From positions 62,001 through 126,000 of the forward strand of contig CAYUMH010000003.1 in NCBI GenBank assembly GCA_964445775.1: 64,000 nucleotides of DNA. The letters run 5' to 3'. The stretch's first letter is position 1, and each line of letters begins with the position of its first letter. A program made the translations under genes and the position numbers. Under the pieces are notes generated by a model, which was not told where the DNA came from, did no database searches, and saw nothing but the letters and a program-made list of their open reading frames with translations. The stretch is from Terrimonas sp964445775. GTDB lineage: Bacteria > Bacteroidota > Bacteroidia > Chitinophagales > Chitinophagaceae. Below, piece after piece: positions 24,909-34,452 of the stretch.

Positions 24909-27900
24909 ATGAGAAAGATTTACACAAATTTTCTTTCCTTATTTCTGCTATTCGTATGTGCCGGAGTATTGAATGCACAAACCAATGTAACTATCCCTGC
25001 TGCAAATACTAATTCCGGTTCTATCAGGTTTCCCCTTGCAAGTTATTGGGGTTACGAACGTTCAGCTATGATCTACACCCCGGCTGAAGTGGGTGTGATA
25101 GGGAGTATCCAGGCTGTTTCATTTTATTTGAATGCGGCCACCAGTCCTGGAGTGGTTACGAATGTGCGGGTATATTTAAAAACCAGGAACACTACATTTA
25201 CGGCTACCAGTACGTATGCCACGGAAACAACCGGGGCTACATTAGTATATGGGCCTACTACCTTGCCGGCAGCAACATTTGTTGCAGGACAATGGATCAC
25301 CTTACCGCTTACTACGGCATTTCCTTACGCCGGAACCGAGAACCTGGAAGTGATTGTTGAAACAAATGCTACTGGTGGTGGAAGCGGTGAAGGCAGTACT
25401 GCCAAACAATTCCGTTTTACAACACAGGCAAATACTGAGTGGTTCCAGACATGGAATGCAGATACCAATCCACCTGCAGGTGTAGGAGCCAGATCAGCCA
25501 GCAGGCCTAATATCCGCTTAACCATACAGGAGCCTCCCTGTGTTCCGGGATCTTTAACCGGTGGTACAACAGCAGGCTCGGCAACGGCTTGTCCGGGTAT
25601 TCCGCTTGATTTAACTGTAACAGGAGCCAGTACAGGCGATGGTATTACTTACCAATGGGAGTCAGCCTCCGCTGCCGCAGGCCCATGGACGCCTATTGCA
25701 ACAGCAACTGCATCAGCCTATGCTGCAACAGTAACGGGCACTACATGGTTTAGAAGAAAAATGACCTGCGGTGGTACCGACGCATATTCAACCCCGCACC
25801 AGGTTACGTTAAATGCGCCTACACAATGTTACTGTACGCCATCATTCCCATCAGGCGTTGAGCCTATTACCCTGGTGTCAATAGCTGGTATTAACAATAC
25901 TTCTGCCGCTGCTGCTACAGCGCCGGCTTACGAAAACTTTACAGCCATCACGGGTAATGTATACCTGGGTGCTACACATAGTATTATTTTAAAAGGTAAT
26001 ACAGCAGGTGCCGCTTACACCAACTACTTTAAAGTGTACTTTGACTGGAACCAGGACGGTGACTTCCTGGATGCAGGTGAAGAATATGCTATTGGTTCTA
26101 TTACCGCTTCAACAGGTGTAGATGCCATTCAACTTAACGGATCTGTCAGTGTTCCTGCCACTGCTTCAACCGGCGCTACCCGCATGCGTGTAGTTAAGGT
26201 ATTTGGTTTGGCAATGCCTGCAACTAATATATCCTGTGTTAATACCGGTTTTGGCCAGGCAGAGGATTATATGGTAAATGTAACTGCACCATTATGCCCG
26301 CTGCCGGCATCTATATCAGCCGCCACGGTTGTACCCGGTACGGCTACACTTAACTGGACGGCAACCACACCTGTACCTACAGTAGGGTATCAGTGGGTAG
26401 TAACCAGCACCAATGCATCGGCAACAGCTAATATTGTACAGCAGGGTACTACCACTAATACGGTAACCTCGGCTGCTATTGGCGGTTTAAATAATAATAC
26501 CACGTATTATGCATGGGTTCGTACAGACTGCGGAGCAGGCGCCCTGGGACCATGGGTTGGACCTTATGCCTTTACCACACTTTGTGATGTAATTACAACT
26601 GTTCCGTTTAATGAAACGTTTGAGAACGCAAGCGCCACACGCAGTTGCTGGCGTAATGAATATGTTAGCGGTAATGTAAACTGGATATACAGAACTGGTG
26701 CGCCTTATGGTGCAGTAACCACTGCCCATGGCGGAACCCTGAATGCCAGCTTTAATTCCGACAACTACGATGGCAATGCTACTAAACTGGTATCGCCACT
26801 ATTCAGCTTTGCCGGCCTGAATTATGGCGCTACCCTTAATTTCTGGTATGCCAAACAAATGGACCCTGACTGGGGTGATGTAGATGAATTAAGAGTTTAC
26901 TACAGAACATCAATCGGTGGCAGCTGGACCCTGATCCCCGGGGCAGCATATACTGCCAACATTGGTGCATGGCGCCAGGTGGAAATACAGTTACCTGCTT
27001 CTATTAATTCAACAATATACCAGATCGCATTTGAAGCTACATCCAACTGGGGCTTTGGTGTGGTAGTGGATGATGTTAATATTAGCGCTACACCATCCTG
27101 TATTCCTCCGGCTGATGTAAAAGCATTCGGTATTTCAACTACCGAGATTGTGACTTCTTTTGTATCGCCTGGTACTAACTTTATTATTGAGTATGGTACT
27201 GTTGGCTTTACACCGGGTACCGGAGCTGCTGCAGGTGGCGGTACATTGGTTGCCGGACCTATCACCGGCTCACCGGTTACCATCAGCGGTTTATCTGCCG
27301 GTACTACTTATGATATTTATGTACGCAGAGATTGCGGTGGCGGTGATATCAGTACTAATAAAAAAGTTACTGCCGCTACCTTGTGTGCCGGTACTACCAT
27401 TCCATACTTCCAGAATTTTGAAACTTCGGTAGTGCCTAATTTCCCAACCTGCACCAGCATGGAGGATGTAAACGGCAACAGCGGTTCAACCGTAGATGCC
27501 GAAGGTGGCAGGTGGATCACTTTCAGCAGTACCAACCCGCTGCAATATGTATCGCCTACCAAATCACTGTTATATCACTATGACCTGCTGGAGCCTACCA
27601 GGGCTGCAGATGACTGGTTCTATTTACAGGGATTAAACCTGACAGGTGGTACAGAATACAGGCTGAAGTTCTACTACAAAGGAGCTTTTGGTCCTACCTA
27701 TGTTGAGAAGTTTGAAGTAAAATATGGTACCAAAGCTTATTCAGCTAATCAAACCAACCTCTTATATTCTAACATGAATGTGATAACGGCATTTGCAAGT
27801 GCTTTTGATTCGGTGATTGTAGACTTTACACCACCGGCCAACGGGACTTACTATATCGGTTTCCATGCATTATCCGATGCGGACCAGGCCTTCCTGGTGC

Positions 27901-29564
27901 TGGATGATGTAAGTGTAGCCATTGCACCTAAAGTGGATGCCGGTGCAACTGCTTTAACATTACCTGTACTGAACTGTCCTACCAGCAATGTTACCTTCCA
28001 GGCACAGATCAAAAACTACAATGTTAAACCGCTTGACTTTGCGGTAAATAATGTAGATGTGATTGCTGCGATCAGAACGCCGGGTAATACCAATGATACT
28101 GTACGTACCAAACTTACATCGGGTACTGTTGCGGCAGGTGCTACTACGAATATCTATTTAACGCCTAACTATAACTTTACAGCAGGCGGTACTTATACTA
28201 TTAAGTTATATACCTCCTCACCACTTGACCCGATTAATGGTAATGATACATTGTACAGAACCGTAGTGGTTAATCCGCTGCCAACAGCTCCGGTAATTAC
28301 TACTGCCAGCCCTTCTATCTGTACCGGTGGTATAACACAATTATCGGTACCGGCGGGTACGCCAAGTACGGCAACCTTTAACGGTACCAGTGGTAATATT
28401 GCATTAGCAGTACCGGATAATAGCCCTGCGGGCATTACCAGCACCATTAACGCTACAGGCGTACCGGCGGGTGCAACTGTTACAGGCATAACTGTTACCA
28501 TTAATGCTACACATACCTATGTGAGCGACTTTATTATTAACCTGGTAGCTCCTAATGGCAGGGTACTGAACCTGTTCAACGCTCGCGGCGGCAGTGGCGA
28601 TAACCTGACCAATACCGTGTTTAATAATACAAGTACTACTGCATTAACTTCGTCGGCTGCACCGTTTACGGGTACCTTCCGTCCAGATGCGGCACAGGGT
28701 GTTGGTGCGACTACAGCAGCATCCAATGCGGCAGCATTTGCTGATCTGTTCACGGTTGCGGGTGGTGAATGGAAACTGGCGCTGCGTGACCTTGCAACAG
28801 GTGATTTTGGCGTTTTACTAAACTGGAGTATCAGCTTTAACTATAGCTATACACCATCATTGGTATGGACACCGGCTACTAACCTGTTCACCGATGCAGC
28901 AGGTACACAGGCCTATGTTGCCGGAAGCAGTGCCTATACGGTGTTTGCTAAACCAGCTGCTACCGCTACCTATACCGCTACTGCAACAGGAGCGGGCGGT
29001 TGTACACGTACGGCTTCAACAACCGTAACAGTAAGTGCTTATACACCGGTTACCATTGCAGCCAGCATACCGGATACTTTATGCATCAGTGATCCTGCCT
29101 ATGCATTAACAGCAGATCCTGCAGGTGGTGTATGGTCGGGCATAGGTGTATCGGGTAATAACTTTATACCGGCTGCTACAGCGGTGGGTAAATACACCCT
29201 TAGTTATACTTATACCAACGCAGGCGGTTGTGTAACCACGGCTACCAGGGTTATCAATGTAAAAGATTGTCCTGAACGTTATGTGTTATTACGTGACTCT
29301 GCTTTATATGTATATCCTAACCCAAGTAATGGCCAGTTCAATATTCGTATAAACAGTGTGCTGTACGAAAAACTGCAGATGCGTGTTTACTCCGGCTCCG
29401 GGTTACTGATGAAAACACAGGATTTAAGTAACCTGCGTTATGGTAGTGTGATACCAATTGATATCCGCGGCCTGGCAGGAGGATTATACTTTGTACAATT
29501 CTACTATGATAACGGGGTAAGGGCTTCCGATAAAACCTTCCGCGTTATTATTGGTCATAAATAA
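24909..29564 (+). CDS. Large secreted multidomain protein with T9SS type A sorting domain
   Basis: This 1551-residue exported protein has a signal peptide at 1-23 (ending GVLNAQ). In order it shows: a beta domain with repeated Thr/Ala-rich strands (24-215), an Ig-like segment (about 225-300), and a GEVED-type domain (about 330-460, YFKVYFDWNQDGDFLDAGEE and FGQAEDYMVN). Fn3 modules and MAM-like jelly rolls follow (about 465-1010). A proprotein-convertase P-like domain lies near 1160-1320 (SDFIINLVAPNGRVLNLFNA and GEWKLALRDLATGDFG), with more Ig-like repeats after it. The last 80 residues form a type A sorting domain (YPNPSNGQFNIRI, GLAGGLYFVQF). It should be secreted by T9SS and held at the cell surface. 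No catalytic domain is recognised, so adhesion or matrix function is likely. Confidence 0.88.
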   Translation: MRKIYTNFLSLFLLFVCAGVLNAQTNVTIPAANTNSGSIRFPLASYWGYERSAMIYTPAEVGVIGSIQAVSFYLNAATSPGVVTNVRVYLKTRNTTFTATSTYATETTGATLVYGPTTLPAATFVAGQWITLPLTTAFPYAGTENLEVIVETNATGGGSGEGSTAKQFRFTTQANTEWFQTWNADTNPPAGVGARSASRPNIRLTIQEPPCVPGSLTGGTTAGSATACPGIPLDLTVTGASTGDGITYQWESASAAAGPWTPIATATASAYAATVTGTTWFRRKMTCGGTDAYSTPHQVTLNAPTQCYCTPSFPSGVEPITLVSIAGINNTSAAAATAPAYENFTAITGNVYLGATHSIILKGNTAGAAYTNYFKVYFDWNQDGDFLDAGEEYAIGSITASTGVDAIQLNGSVSVPATASTGATRMRVVKVFGLAMPATNISCVNTGFGQAEDYMVNVTAPLCPLPASISAATVVPGTATLNWTATTPVPTVGYQWVVTSTNASATANIVQQGTTTNTVTSAAIGGLNNNTTYYAWVRTDCGAGALGPWVGPYAFTTLCDVITTVPFNETFENASATRSCWRNEYVSGNVNWIYRTGAPYGAVTTAHGGTLNASFNSDNYDGNATKLVSPLFSFAGLNYGATLNFWYAKQMDPDWGDVDELRVYYRTSIGGSWTLIPGAAYTANIGAWRQVEIQLPASINSTIYQIAFEATSNWGFGVVVDDVNISATPSCIPPADVKAFGISTTEIVTSFVSPGTNFIIEYGTVGFTPGTGAAAGGGTLVAGPITGSPVTISGLSAGTTYDIYVRRDCGGGDISTNKKVTAATLCAGTTIPYFQNFETSVVPNFPTCTSMEDVNGNSGSTVDAEGGRWITFSSTNPLQYVSPTKSLLYHYDLLEPTRAADDWFYLQGLNLTGGTEYRLKFYYKGAFGPTYVEKFEVKYGTKAYSANQTNLLYSNMNVITAFASAFDSVIVDFTPPANGTYYIGFHALSDADQAFLVLDDVSVAIAPKVDAGATALTLPVLNCPTSNVTFQAQIKNYNVKPLDFAVNNVDVIAAIRTPGNTNDTVRTKLTSGTVAAGATTNIYLTPNYNFTAGGTYTIKLYTSSPLDPINGNDTLYRTVVVNPLPTAPVITTASPSICTGGITQLSVPAGTPSTATFNGTSGNIALAVPDNSPAGITSTINATGVPAGATVTGITVTINATHTYVSDFIINLVAPNGRVLNLFNARGGSGDNLTNTVFNNTSTTALTSSAAPFTGTFRPDAAQGVGATTAASNAAAFADLFTVAGGEWKLALRDLATGDFGVLLNWSISFNYSYTPSLVWTPATNLFTDAAGTQAYVAGSSAYTVFAKPAATATYTATATGAGGCTRTASTTVTVSAYTPVTIAASIPDTLCISDPAYALTADPAGGVWSGIGVSGNNFIPAATAVGKYTLSYTYTNAGGCVTTATRVINVKDCPERYVLLRDSALYVYPNPSNGQFNIRINSVLYEKLQMRVYSGSGLLMKTQDLSNLRYGSVIPIDIRGLAGGLYFVQFYYDNGVRASDKTFRVIIGHK

Positions 29565-29582
29565 ATAATGATATTTACAGGT

Positions 29583-29613
29583 AAAAGGCACTCAGCAATG
29601 AGTGCCTTTTTTT
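29583..29613 (+). terminator. Intrinsic terminator after the T9SS cargo gene
   Basis: A perfect 12-bp stem (AAAAGGCACTCA with TGAGTGCCTTTT) with loop GCAA runs into further T residues, 18 bases past the stop codon. Confidence 0.9.
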
Positions 29614-29704
29614 ATGCATGTATGAGAAGATAATTTATCCTTCCGGGACATAGTTAAGCTGGCAAATCCTGTTAATCATTAAAAATTTACAAATATTATT
29701 GTCC

Positions 29705-29717
29705 GCAATCGTTCCCG
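29705..29717 (+). promoter_or_regulatory. Half-copy of the 24-bp palindrome found at 49076-49099
   Basis: GCAATCGTTCCCG at 29705-29717 is identical to the left half of the perfect palindrome in the LacI/GH3 intergenic region. It lies about 100 bases before the first pectin esterase gene, in the 245-base gap after the T9SS gene terminator. A further AACGATTG word lies at about 29799-29807. A shared regulator is possible; the match is short and could be chance. Confidence 0.4.
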
Positions 29718-29809
29718 ACCATGGGGCAGGAAAGCTATGCCAACTAATTAAGGTATATTGGCGTCGTACACAGTAAGAACAGGTATTATTGTTATTATAA
29801 ACGATTGTC

Positions 29810-30559
29810 ATGCAGAAACAAAGAACGCTGTTGTTAATTGCCATACTATTTATTATCTGTGGCTTTACGTTTAAGCCCGATACCATCACCATCTGGATGA
29901 TGGGCGATTCCACGATGTCCATTAAGAAAAAAGAAGCCTATCCCGAAGCAGGCTGGGGCATGCCTTTTGCCAATTACTGGGATTCGACCATTGAAGTGAA
30001 GAATACAGCACAAAACGGGCGAAGCACCAAATCCTTTATTGCCGAAAGCAGGTGGAAGCCCATTGAGACCGGCATGAAAAAAGGCGATTACCTGTTCATC
30101 CAGTTCGGGCATAATGATGAAGTGCCTACTAAAAAAAGTTATACTACTCCAGCTGAATTTACCGCCAACCTGACCAGTTTTGTAAAAGCCGCTAAGGAAA
30201 AAGGTGCAACACCGGTATTAATTACTCCCGTGGCCCGGCGTAAGTTTGATTCAACCGGTGTATTACTGAATACCCATGAACAATATTCGCAGCTGGTAAG
30301 AGAAGTAGCGGCTGCCAATAAAGTAATACTGATTGACCTGGATGCAAAAAGCCAGGCCCTGTATAAACAACTTGGCCCGGAAAAATCCAAACACCTGTTA
30401 TTACATCTTGCACCGGGACAAAACCCCAATCACCCGGCCGGGAAGGAAGATGATACACATTTTAACGAATATGGCGCCAGGCGCATGGCCGAAATTGTGA
30501 TCAACGATATTAAACAACAAATACCCGAACTAGCTAAAAAGCTGCTCTATAAAAAGTAA
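29810..30559 (+). CDS. Rhamnogalacturonan acetylesterase (SGNH, CE12-like)
   Basis: This 249-residue exported esterase should remove acetyl groups from pectin, especially rhamnogalacturonan. A short signal peptide (about 1-22) is followed by the SGNH blocks: MMGDSTMS with the nucleophile Ser34, a glycine in TAQNGRST (about 70), FIQFGHNDE with Asn102, and DDTHFNEYGA with Asp215 and His217. This set is typical of CE12. It opens the plus-strand pectin block, preceded by a half-palindrome, and lies only 4 bases before the pectinesterase gene, so both are co-transcribed. Confidence 0.9.
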   Translation: MQKQRTLLLIAILFIICGFTFKPDTITIWMMGDSTMSIKKKEAYPEAGWGMPFANYWDSTIEVKNTAQNGRSTKSFIAESRWKPIETGMKKGDYLFIQFGHNDEVPTKKSYTTPAEFTANLTSFVKAAKEKGATPVLITPVARRKFDSTGVLLNTHEQYSQLVREVAAANKVILIDLDAKSQALYKQLGPEKSKHLLLHLAPGQNPNHPAGKEDDTHFNEYGARRMAEIVINDIKQQIPELAKKLLYKK

Positions 30560-30563
30560 GCTC

Positions 30564-31553
30564 ATGTACAAGATAAAATCTGTTTTCTCCGTTTTATTAT
30601 GCTGCATTGCATTTATTGCAGCAGCACAGCAAAACTATCCTTCCAAACTGGTTGTGGCCAAAGATGGCAGCGGTGATTATACTACCATACAGGAAGCTAT
30701 TAATGCCATCAGGGCCTACTCTCCCGAACATATTACGGTGAATATTAAAAACGGAGTGTATAATGAAAAGATCATTGTTCCTTCCTGGATCACTAACGTA
30801 ACGTTCATTGGCGAAGACCGGTATAAAACAGTTATTACCAATAATGACTATTCGGGCAAGTTTATGGTGCAGGGGGCTGATACGCTTACTAATAAAACCA
30901 AATTTGGCACTTTTAATTCCTATACCATGTGGGTTCAGGGTAATGATATTACGATCCGTAACCTGACCATACAGAATACGGCAGGGCGGGTAGGGCAGGC
31001 AGTAGCCTTGCATGTAGACGGGGACCGGTTTGTAATACAGGACTGCGACCTGCTGGGTAACCAGGATACTTTACTGACAGCAGGCGACAGTACCCGCCAG
31101 TACTATTATAACTGCCATATAGAAGGTACGACCGATTTTATTTTTGGCCCAGCTACGGCGGTGTTTGAAAATTGCACGATAAAAAGTTTAAGCAACTCCT
31201 ATATCACTGCAGCCTCTACGCCTCAATGGAAACAGTTTGGCTATGTGTTTTTAAACTGCAAGCTTACGGCCAATGAAGAAGCAAAAAAAGTGTACCTGGG
31301 CAGACCCTGGCGTGCTTATGCCCGCACCGTTTTTTATGGCTGCGAGTATGGCAAACATATTCGCCCCGAAGGTTGGCATAACTGGGGTAAAACAGAAAAT
31401 GAAGCCACCGCTTTTTATGCAGAGTATAATAATACCGGTGAAGGCAGTGATATGAGTAAAAGAGTAAGCTGGGGTAAACAACTAACAAAAAAGGAAGCAA
31501 AAGCTTATACCATAAAGAATATTTTCAACGGCTGGAAGCCCAAAATCAATTAG
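30564..31553 (+). CDS. Pectinesterase (CE8)
   Basis: This 329-residue exported pectin methylesterase hydrolyses methyl esters of galacturonan, opening the chain to polygalacturonase. A signal peptide (about 1-21) precedes a right-handed beta-helix. The CE8 signatures are VVAKDGSGDYTTIQEAINAI (30-49), GQAVALHVDGDR (144-155), LLGNQDTLL with Asp168, TTDFIFG with Asp191 and LGRPWRAY with Arg247. All catalytic residues are present. It follows the acetylesterase by 4 bases and precedes the GH28 gene by 58. Confidence 0.94.
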   Translation: MYKIKSVFSVLLCCIAFIAAAQQNYPSKLVVAKDGSGDYTTIQEAINAIRAYSPEHITVNIKNGVYNEKIIVPSWITNVTFIGEDRYKTVITNNDYSGKFMVQGADTLTNKTKFGTFNSYTMWVQGNDITIRNLTIQNTAGRVGQAVALHVDGDRFVIQDCDLLGNQDTLLTAGDSTRQYYYNCHIEGTTDFIFGPATAVFENCTIKSLSNSYITAASTPQWKQFGYVFLNCKLTANEEAKKVYLGRPWRAYARTVFYGCEYGKHIRPEGWHNWGKTENEATAFYAEYNNTGEGSDMSKRVSWGKQLTKKEAKAYTIKNIFNGWKPKIN

Positions 31554-31611
31554 ATAATTTGGCAATTTGAAAATTTGATGATGCTGTTTAATAACAAATA
31601 ATTAGCCCGGT

Positions 31612-33243
31612 ATGATAAAAAAATGTGTAACAACGATTGGTTTTTTACTGTGTGTAGTAATAACGCAGGCACAGTATAGCTGGAGTAATTTACCTGTAGT
31701 AAAACAAACGTCCTTTAAAAAGGACAGTTTTAATATTGTAAAATACGGGGCCGTAAGTAACGGCGTGGTTTTAAATACGGCAAGTATAACAAAAGCTATT
31801 GATGCCTGTAATGCCAATGGCGGTGGCGTTGTGGTAGTGCCTTTTGGTATTTGGTTAACAGGACCATTACAATTAAAGAGTAATGTGAACCTGTATGTAC
31901 AAAAAGGAGCCATGCTGCTTTTTACGGCAGATAAAACACAGTATGAATTAGTAGAAGGCAGTTACGAAGGCCGTAGTTCGGCAAGAAATCAATCGCCCAT
32001 ATGGGCAAAGGGCGCAGAGAATATTGCCATTACTGGTGGGGGTGTAATTGATGGTAACGGCGATATATGGCGGGCCTTGAATAAAGACCAGGTAAGAGAA
32101 GGCTATTGGAAAGACAAAATAAAATCAGGTGGTGTACTGAGTGCCGACGGGAAAAAATGGTATCCGTCGGAACAGTTTAAAACAGCCAGTGAAAGCAAAC
32201 GCAGCATGTTGCTGGAACCGGGTAAAAAACTGAGTGAGTTTGCAGATATGAAGGACTTTTTACGACCTAATTTATTAGTGCTTACCCGCTGCAAACGTGT
32301 TCTGCTGGAAGGCGTTACTTTTCAAAACTCCGGCGCCTGGAACTTACATCCGTTAATGAGTGAAGATATCATCATCAGGAATGTAACTGTTAAAAACCCC
32401 GAATATTCACATAATGGAGATGGACTGGATATAGAATCCTGTAAGAACTTCATAGTGGAGGATTGTGTGTTTGATGTGGGTGATGATGCTATCTGTATTA
32501 AATCTGGTAAGGATGAAGAAGGCCGTAAAAGAGGCATGCCTACACAAAATGGTATTATCAGGAATAACCTGGTATATAAAGGACATGGCGGTGTGGTAGT
32601 AGGCAGTGAAATGAGCGGCGGTACCAATAATATTTTTATTGAGAACTGTATTTTTATCGGTACCGATAAAGGCTTACGTTTTAAATCAACAAGAGGTCGT
32701 GGCGGACTGGTAGAAAAAGTATATGCCCGTAATATACAAATGCGTGATATAGAGCAGGAAGCCATATTTTTTGATATGCACTATGCAGTGAAATTTGCTA
32801 CCGATGGTGAGAGAAAAATTGATACCACTTTTGGTGAAGGCACCCCGGTTTTCCGCGATATGCAATTTGAGAATATTGTTTGCGAAGGCGCTAATAAAGG
32901 CGTATTTATAAGAGGGCTATCCGAAGCGCCCATACAGAACATAAGAATTAAAAATGCACAGTTCCTTACCACTATTGGTGCGGAAATATCGCTGGCAGAT
33001 AATATACTGCTGGAGAATGTACAGTTCACCCCTCAGAAGACTGACCCCGTTATTGATATAAAAGATGCGGGAAATATACAGCTGGTGAAGATCGGCTTCC
33101 CGGCTAAATTAAAAACGGCTTTAAAGATCGGCGGCGGGCCTGCAACGAAAAACATTAGTTTAAGCGGCTCTGCTTATAAAAAGGGAGCGCCGGAAATTGT
33201 GATTGATCCGGCAGTGAATACTGCTGTACTGCAAATTAAATAA
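31612..33243 (+). CDS. Polygalacturonase (GH28)
   Basis: This 543-residue exported GH28 beta-helix enzyme cuts alpha-1,4-galacturonan. After a signal peptide (about 1-20) the sequence KYGAVSNGVVLNTASITKAI begins the family fold. The catalytic motifs are NGD (268-270, standing for NTD), GDDAICIKSG with Asp291 and Asp292, GHGG with His325 and RFKS for the substrate-binding RIK. The long insert at about 155-215 before the catalytic turns suggests an exo-acting or side-chain-tolerant enzyme, as in Bacteroides relatives. A terminator follows, so the three-gene unit CE12-CE8-GH28 ends here. Confidence 0.93.
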   Translation: MIKKCVTTIGFLLCVVITQAQYSWSNLPVVKQTSFKKDSFNIVKYGAVSNGVVLNTASITKAIDACNANGGGVVVVPFGIWLTGPLQLKSNVNLYVQKGAMLLFTADKTQYELVEGSYEGRSSARNQSPIWAKGAENIAITGGGVIDGNGDIWRALNKDQVREGYWKDKIKSGGVLSADGKKWYPSEQFKTASESKRSMLLEPGKKLSEFADMKDFLRPNLLVLTRCKRVLLEGVTFQNSGAWNLHPLMSEDIIIRNVTVKNPEYSHNGDGLDIESCKNFIVEDCVFDVGDDAICIKSGKDEEGRKRGMPTQNGIIRNNLVYKGHGGVVVGSEMSGGTNNIFIENCIFIGTDKGLRFKSTRGRGGLVEKVYARNIQMRDIEQEAIFFDMHYAVKFATDGERKIDTTFGEGTPVFRDMQFENIVCEGANKGVFIRGLSEAPIQNIRIKNAQFLTTIGAEISLADNILLENVQFTPQKTDPVIDIKDAGNIQLVKIGFPAKLKTALKIGGGPATKNISLSGSAYKKGAPEIVIDPAVNTAVLQIK

Positions 33244-33251
33244 TGCACCGG

Positions 33252-33283
33252 GGCGAATGTGTCAGCACATTCGCCTCTTTGTT
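33252..33283 (+). terminator. Intrinsic terminator after GH28
   Basis: A perfect 10-bp stem (GGCGAATGTG with CACATTCGCC), TCAG loop and trailing TCTTTGTTT lie 9 bases after the polygalacturonase stop codon. Confidence 0.87.
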
Positions 33284-33369
33284 TAAAATCTGTTAACAGT
33301 TGTTAGTGTTGTTTGATTGTATATTGCTGACTATCTGCCCATCTCTAATCTGGCCACCAGGCTGTTTGT

Positions 33370-34326
33370 ATGAAAAATATAATAACGATCTGTTTTTTAT
33401 TCATTACTGTTTGCCTGTGGTCGCAAAGCAAAAAAAATTACCCGGTAGATACCAGCTTTAGTATCTATGGAAGCTGGGTAAAGGAAAAAAAGAAATTCCC
33501 CCAGATCACAATTGCTGAGCCCGCAATAACCCCTGCTATTAAAGTGGAAGAGAATATTGTGTACCGCAGTTTAGGCGACAGGCAGTTGTTACTGGACATT
33601 TACCGGCCTGCAAAAACAAAAAAGAAAGCGCCTGTGGTATTAATGATATTTGGCGGAGGCTGGCGTTCGGGCGATAAAACCCATAACCGGGCCATGGCCA
33701 TTAAACTGGCCGAACAGGGCTATGTAGCCGTATCGGCAGAGTACCGTTTGTCATTAGAGGCCACTTTCCCTGCCGCGGTGCATGATCTTAAAGCGGCTGT
33801 GCAATGGTTAAAGCAACATGCAAAACAATATCATATCGACATTAATAAAGTAGCTACCCTGGGTTGTTCTGCAGGCGGACAGCTGGCATCATTGATAGGA
33901 AATACCAATGGCAATCCTTTTTTCGAGGACAGTACGGTTAAGCAACAATATAACAGCGATGTGCATGCCGTGGTAAATATTGATGGTACACTTGCTTTTA
34001 AACATCCTGAATCGGTGGAGGGCCCTGTAGCGGCACAGTGGCTGGGTGGTACCTGGGAACAAAGTCCTGAAACCTGGACCAACGCCGCCCCCTTAACACA
34101 TATCAATCCCAAGTCGCCGCCCTTCCTGTTTGTTAATAGTTCTATTCCCCGTTTCCATGCCGGGCGGGATGACATGATTAAAAAAATGGATATATGGGGC
34201 ATTTACCATGAAACAAAAACATTCCCCGATACACCACATACTTTTTGGTTTTTTAATCCCTGGTTCAATGAAATGATGGACACCATTGTTTCCTACCTGG
34301 ATAAAGTTTTTAAATTAAAAAAATAA
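33370..34326 (+). CDS. Exported alpha/beta-hydrolase esterase (acetylesterase-like)
   Basis: This 318-residue exported alpha/beta-hydrolase of the BD-FAE/acetyl-esterase type has a signal peptide (about 1-19). The oxyanion segment is FGGGW (94-98), and the nucleophile elbow is GCSAGG with Ser167. The acid and histidine should be in the C-terminal part, with His in FPDTPHTFWFFNPW. It probably deacetylates pectic or xylan-type oligosaccharides, as its neighbours suggest; a feruloyl esterase role is possible. It lies between the GH28 terminator and the fucose permease gene. Confidence 0.85.
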   Translation: MKNIITICFLFITVCLWSQSKKNYPVDTSFSIYGSWVKEKKKFPQITIAEPAITPAIKVEENIVYRSLGDRQLLLDIYRPAKTKKKAPVVLMIFGGGWRSGDKTHNRAMAIKLAEQGYVAVSAEYRLSLEATFPAAVHDLKAAVQWLKQHAKQYHIDINKVATLGCSAGGQLASLIGNTNGNPFFEDSTVKQQYNSDVHAVVNIDGTLAFKHPESVEGPVAAQWLGGTWEQSPETWTNAAPLTHINPKSPPFLFVNSSIPRFHAGRDDMIKKMDIWGIYHETKTFPDTPHTFWFFNPWFNEMMDTIVSYLDKVFKLKK

Positions 34327-34452
34327 ATAAGATGTGTTCGGCCTATCCGGATGAAGCAGGAAATAATTATTGTATAAAATGGCCGGTTTGTGCCAATTGC
34401 ATACACTTGTATGTTATTAAAACCTATATCTTACAAGCCTAATTGCTTTTAT

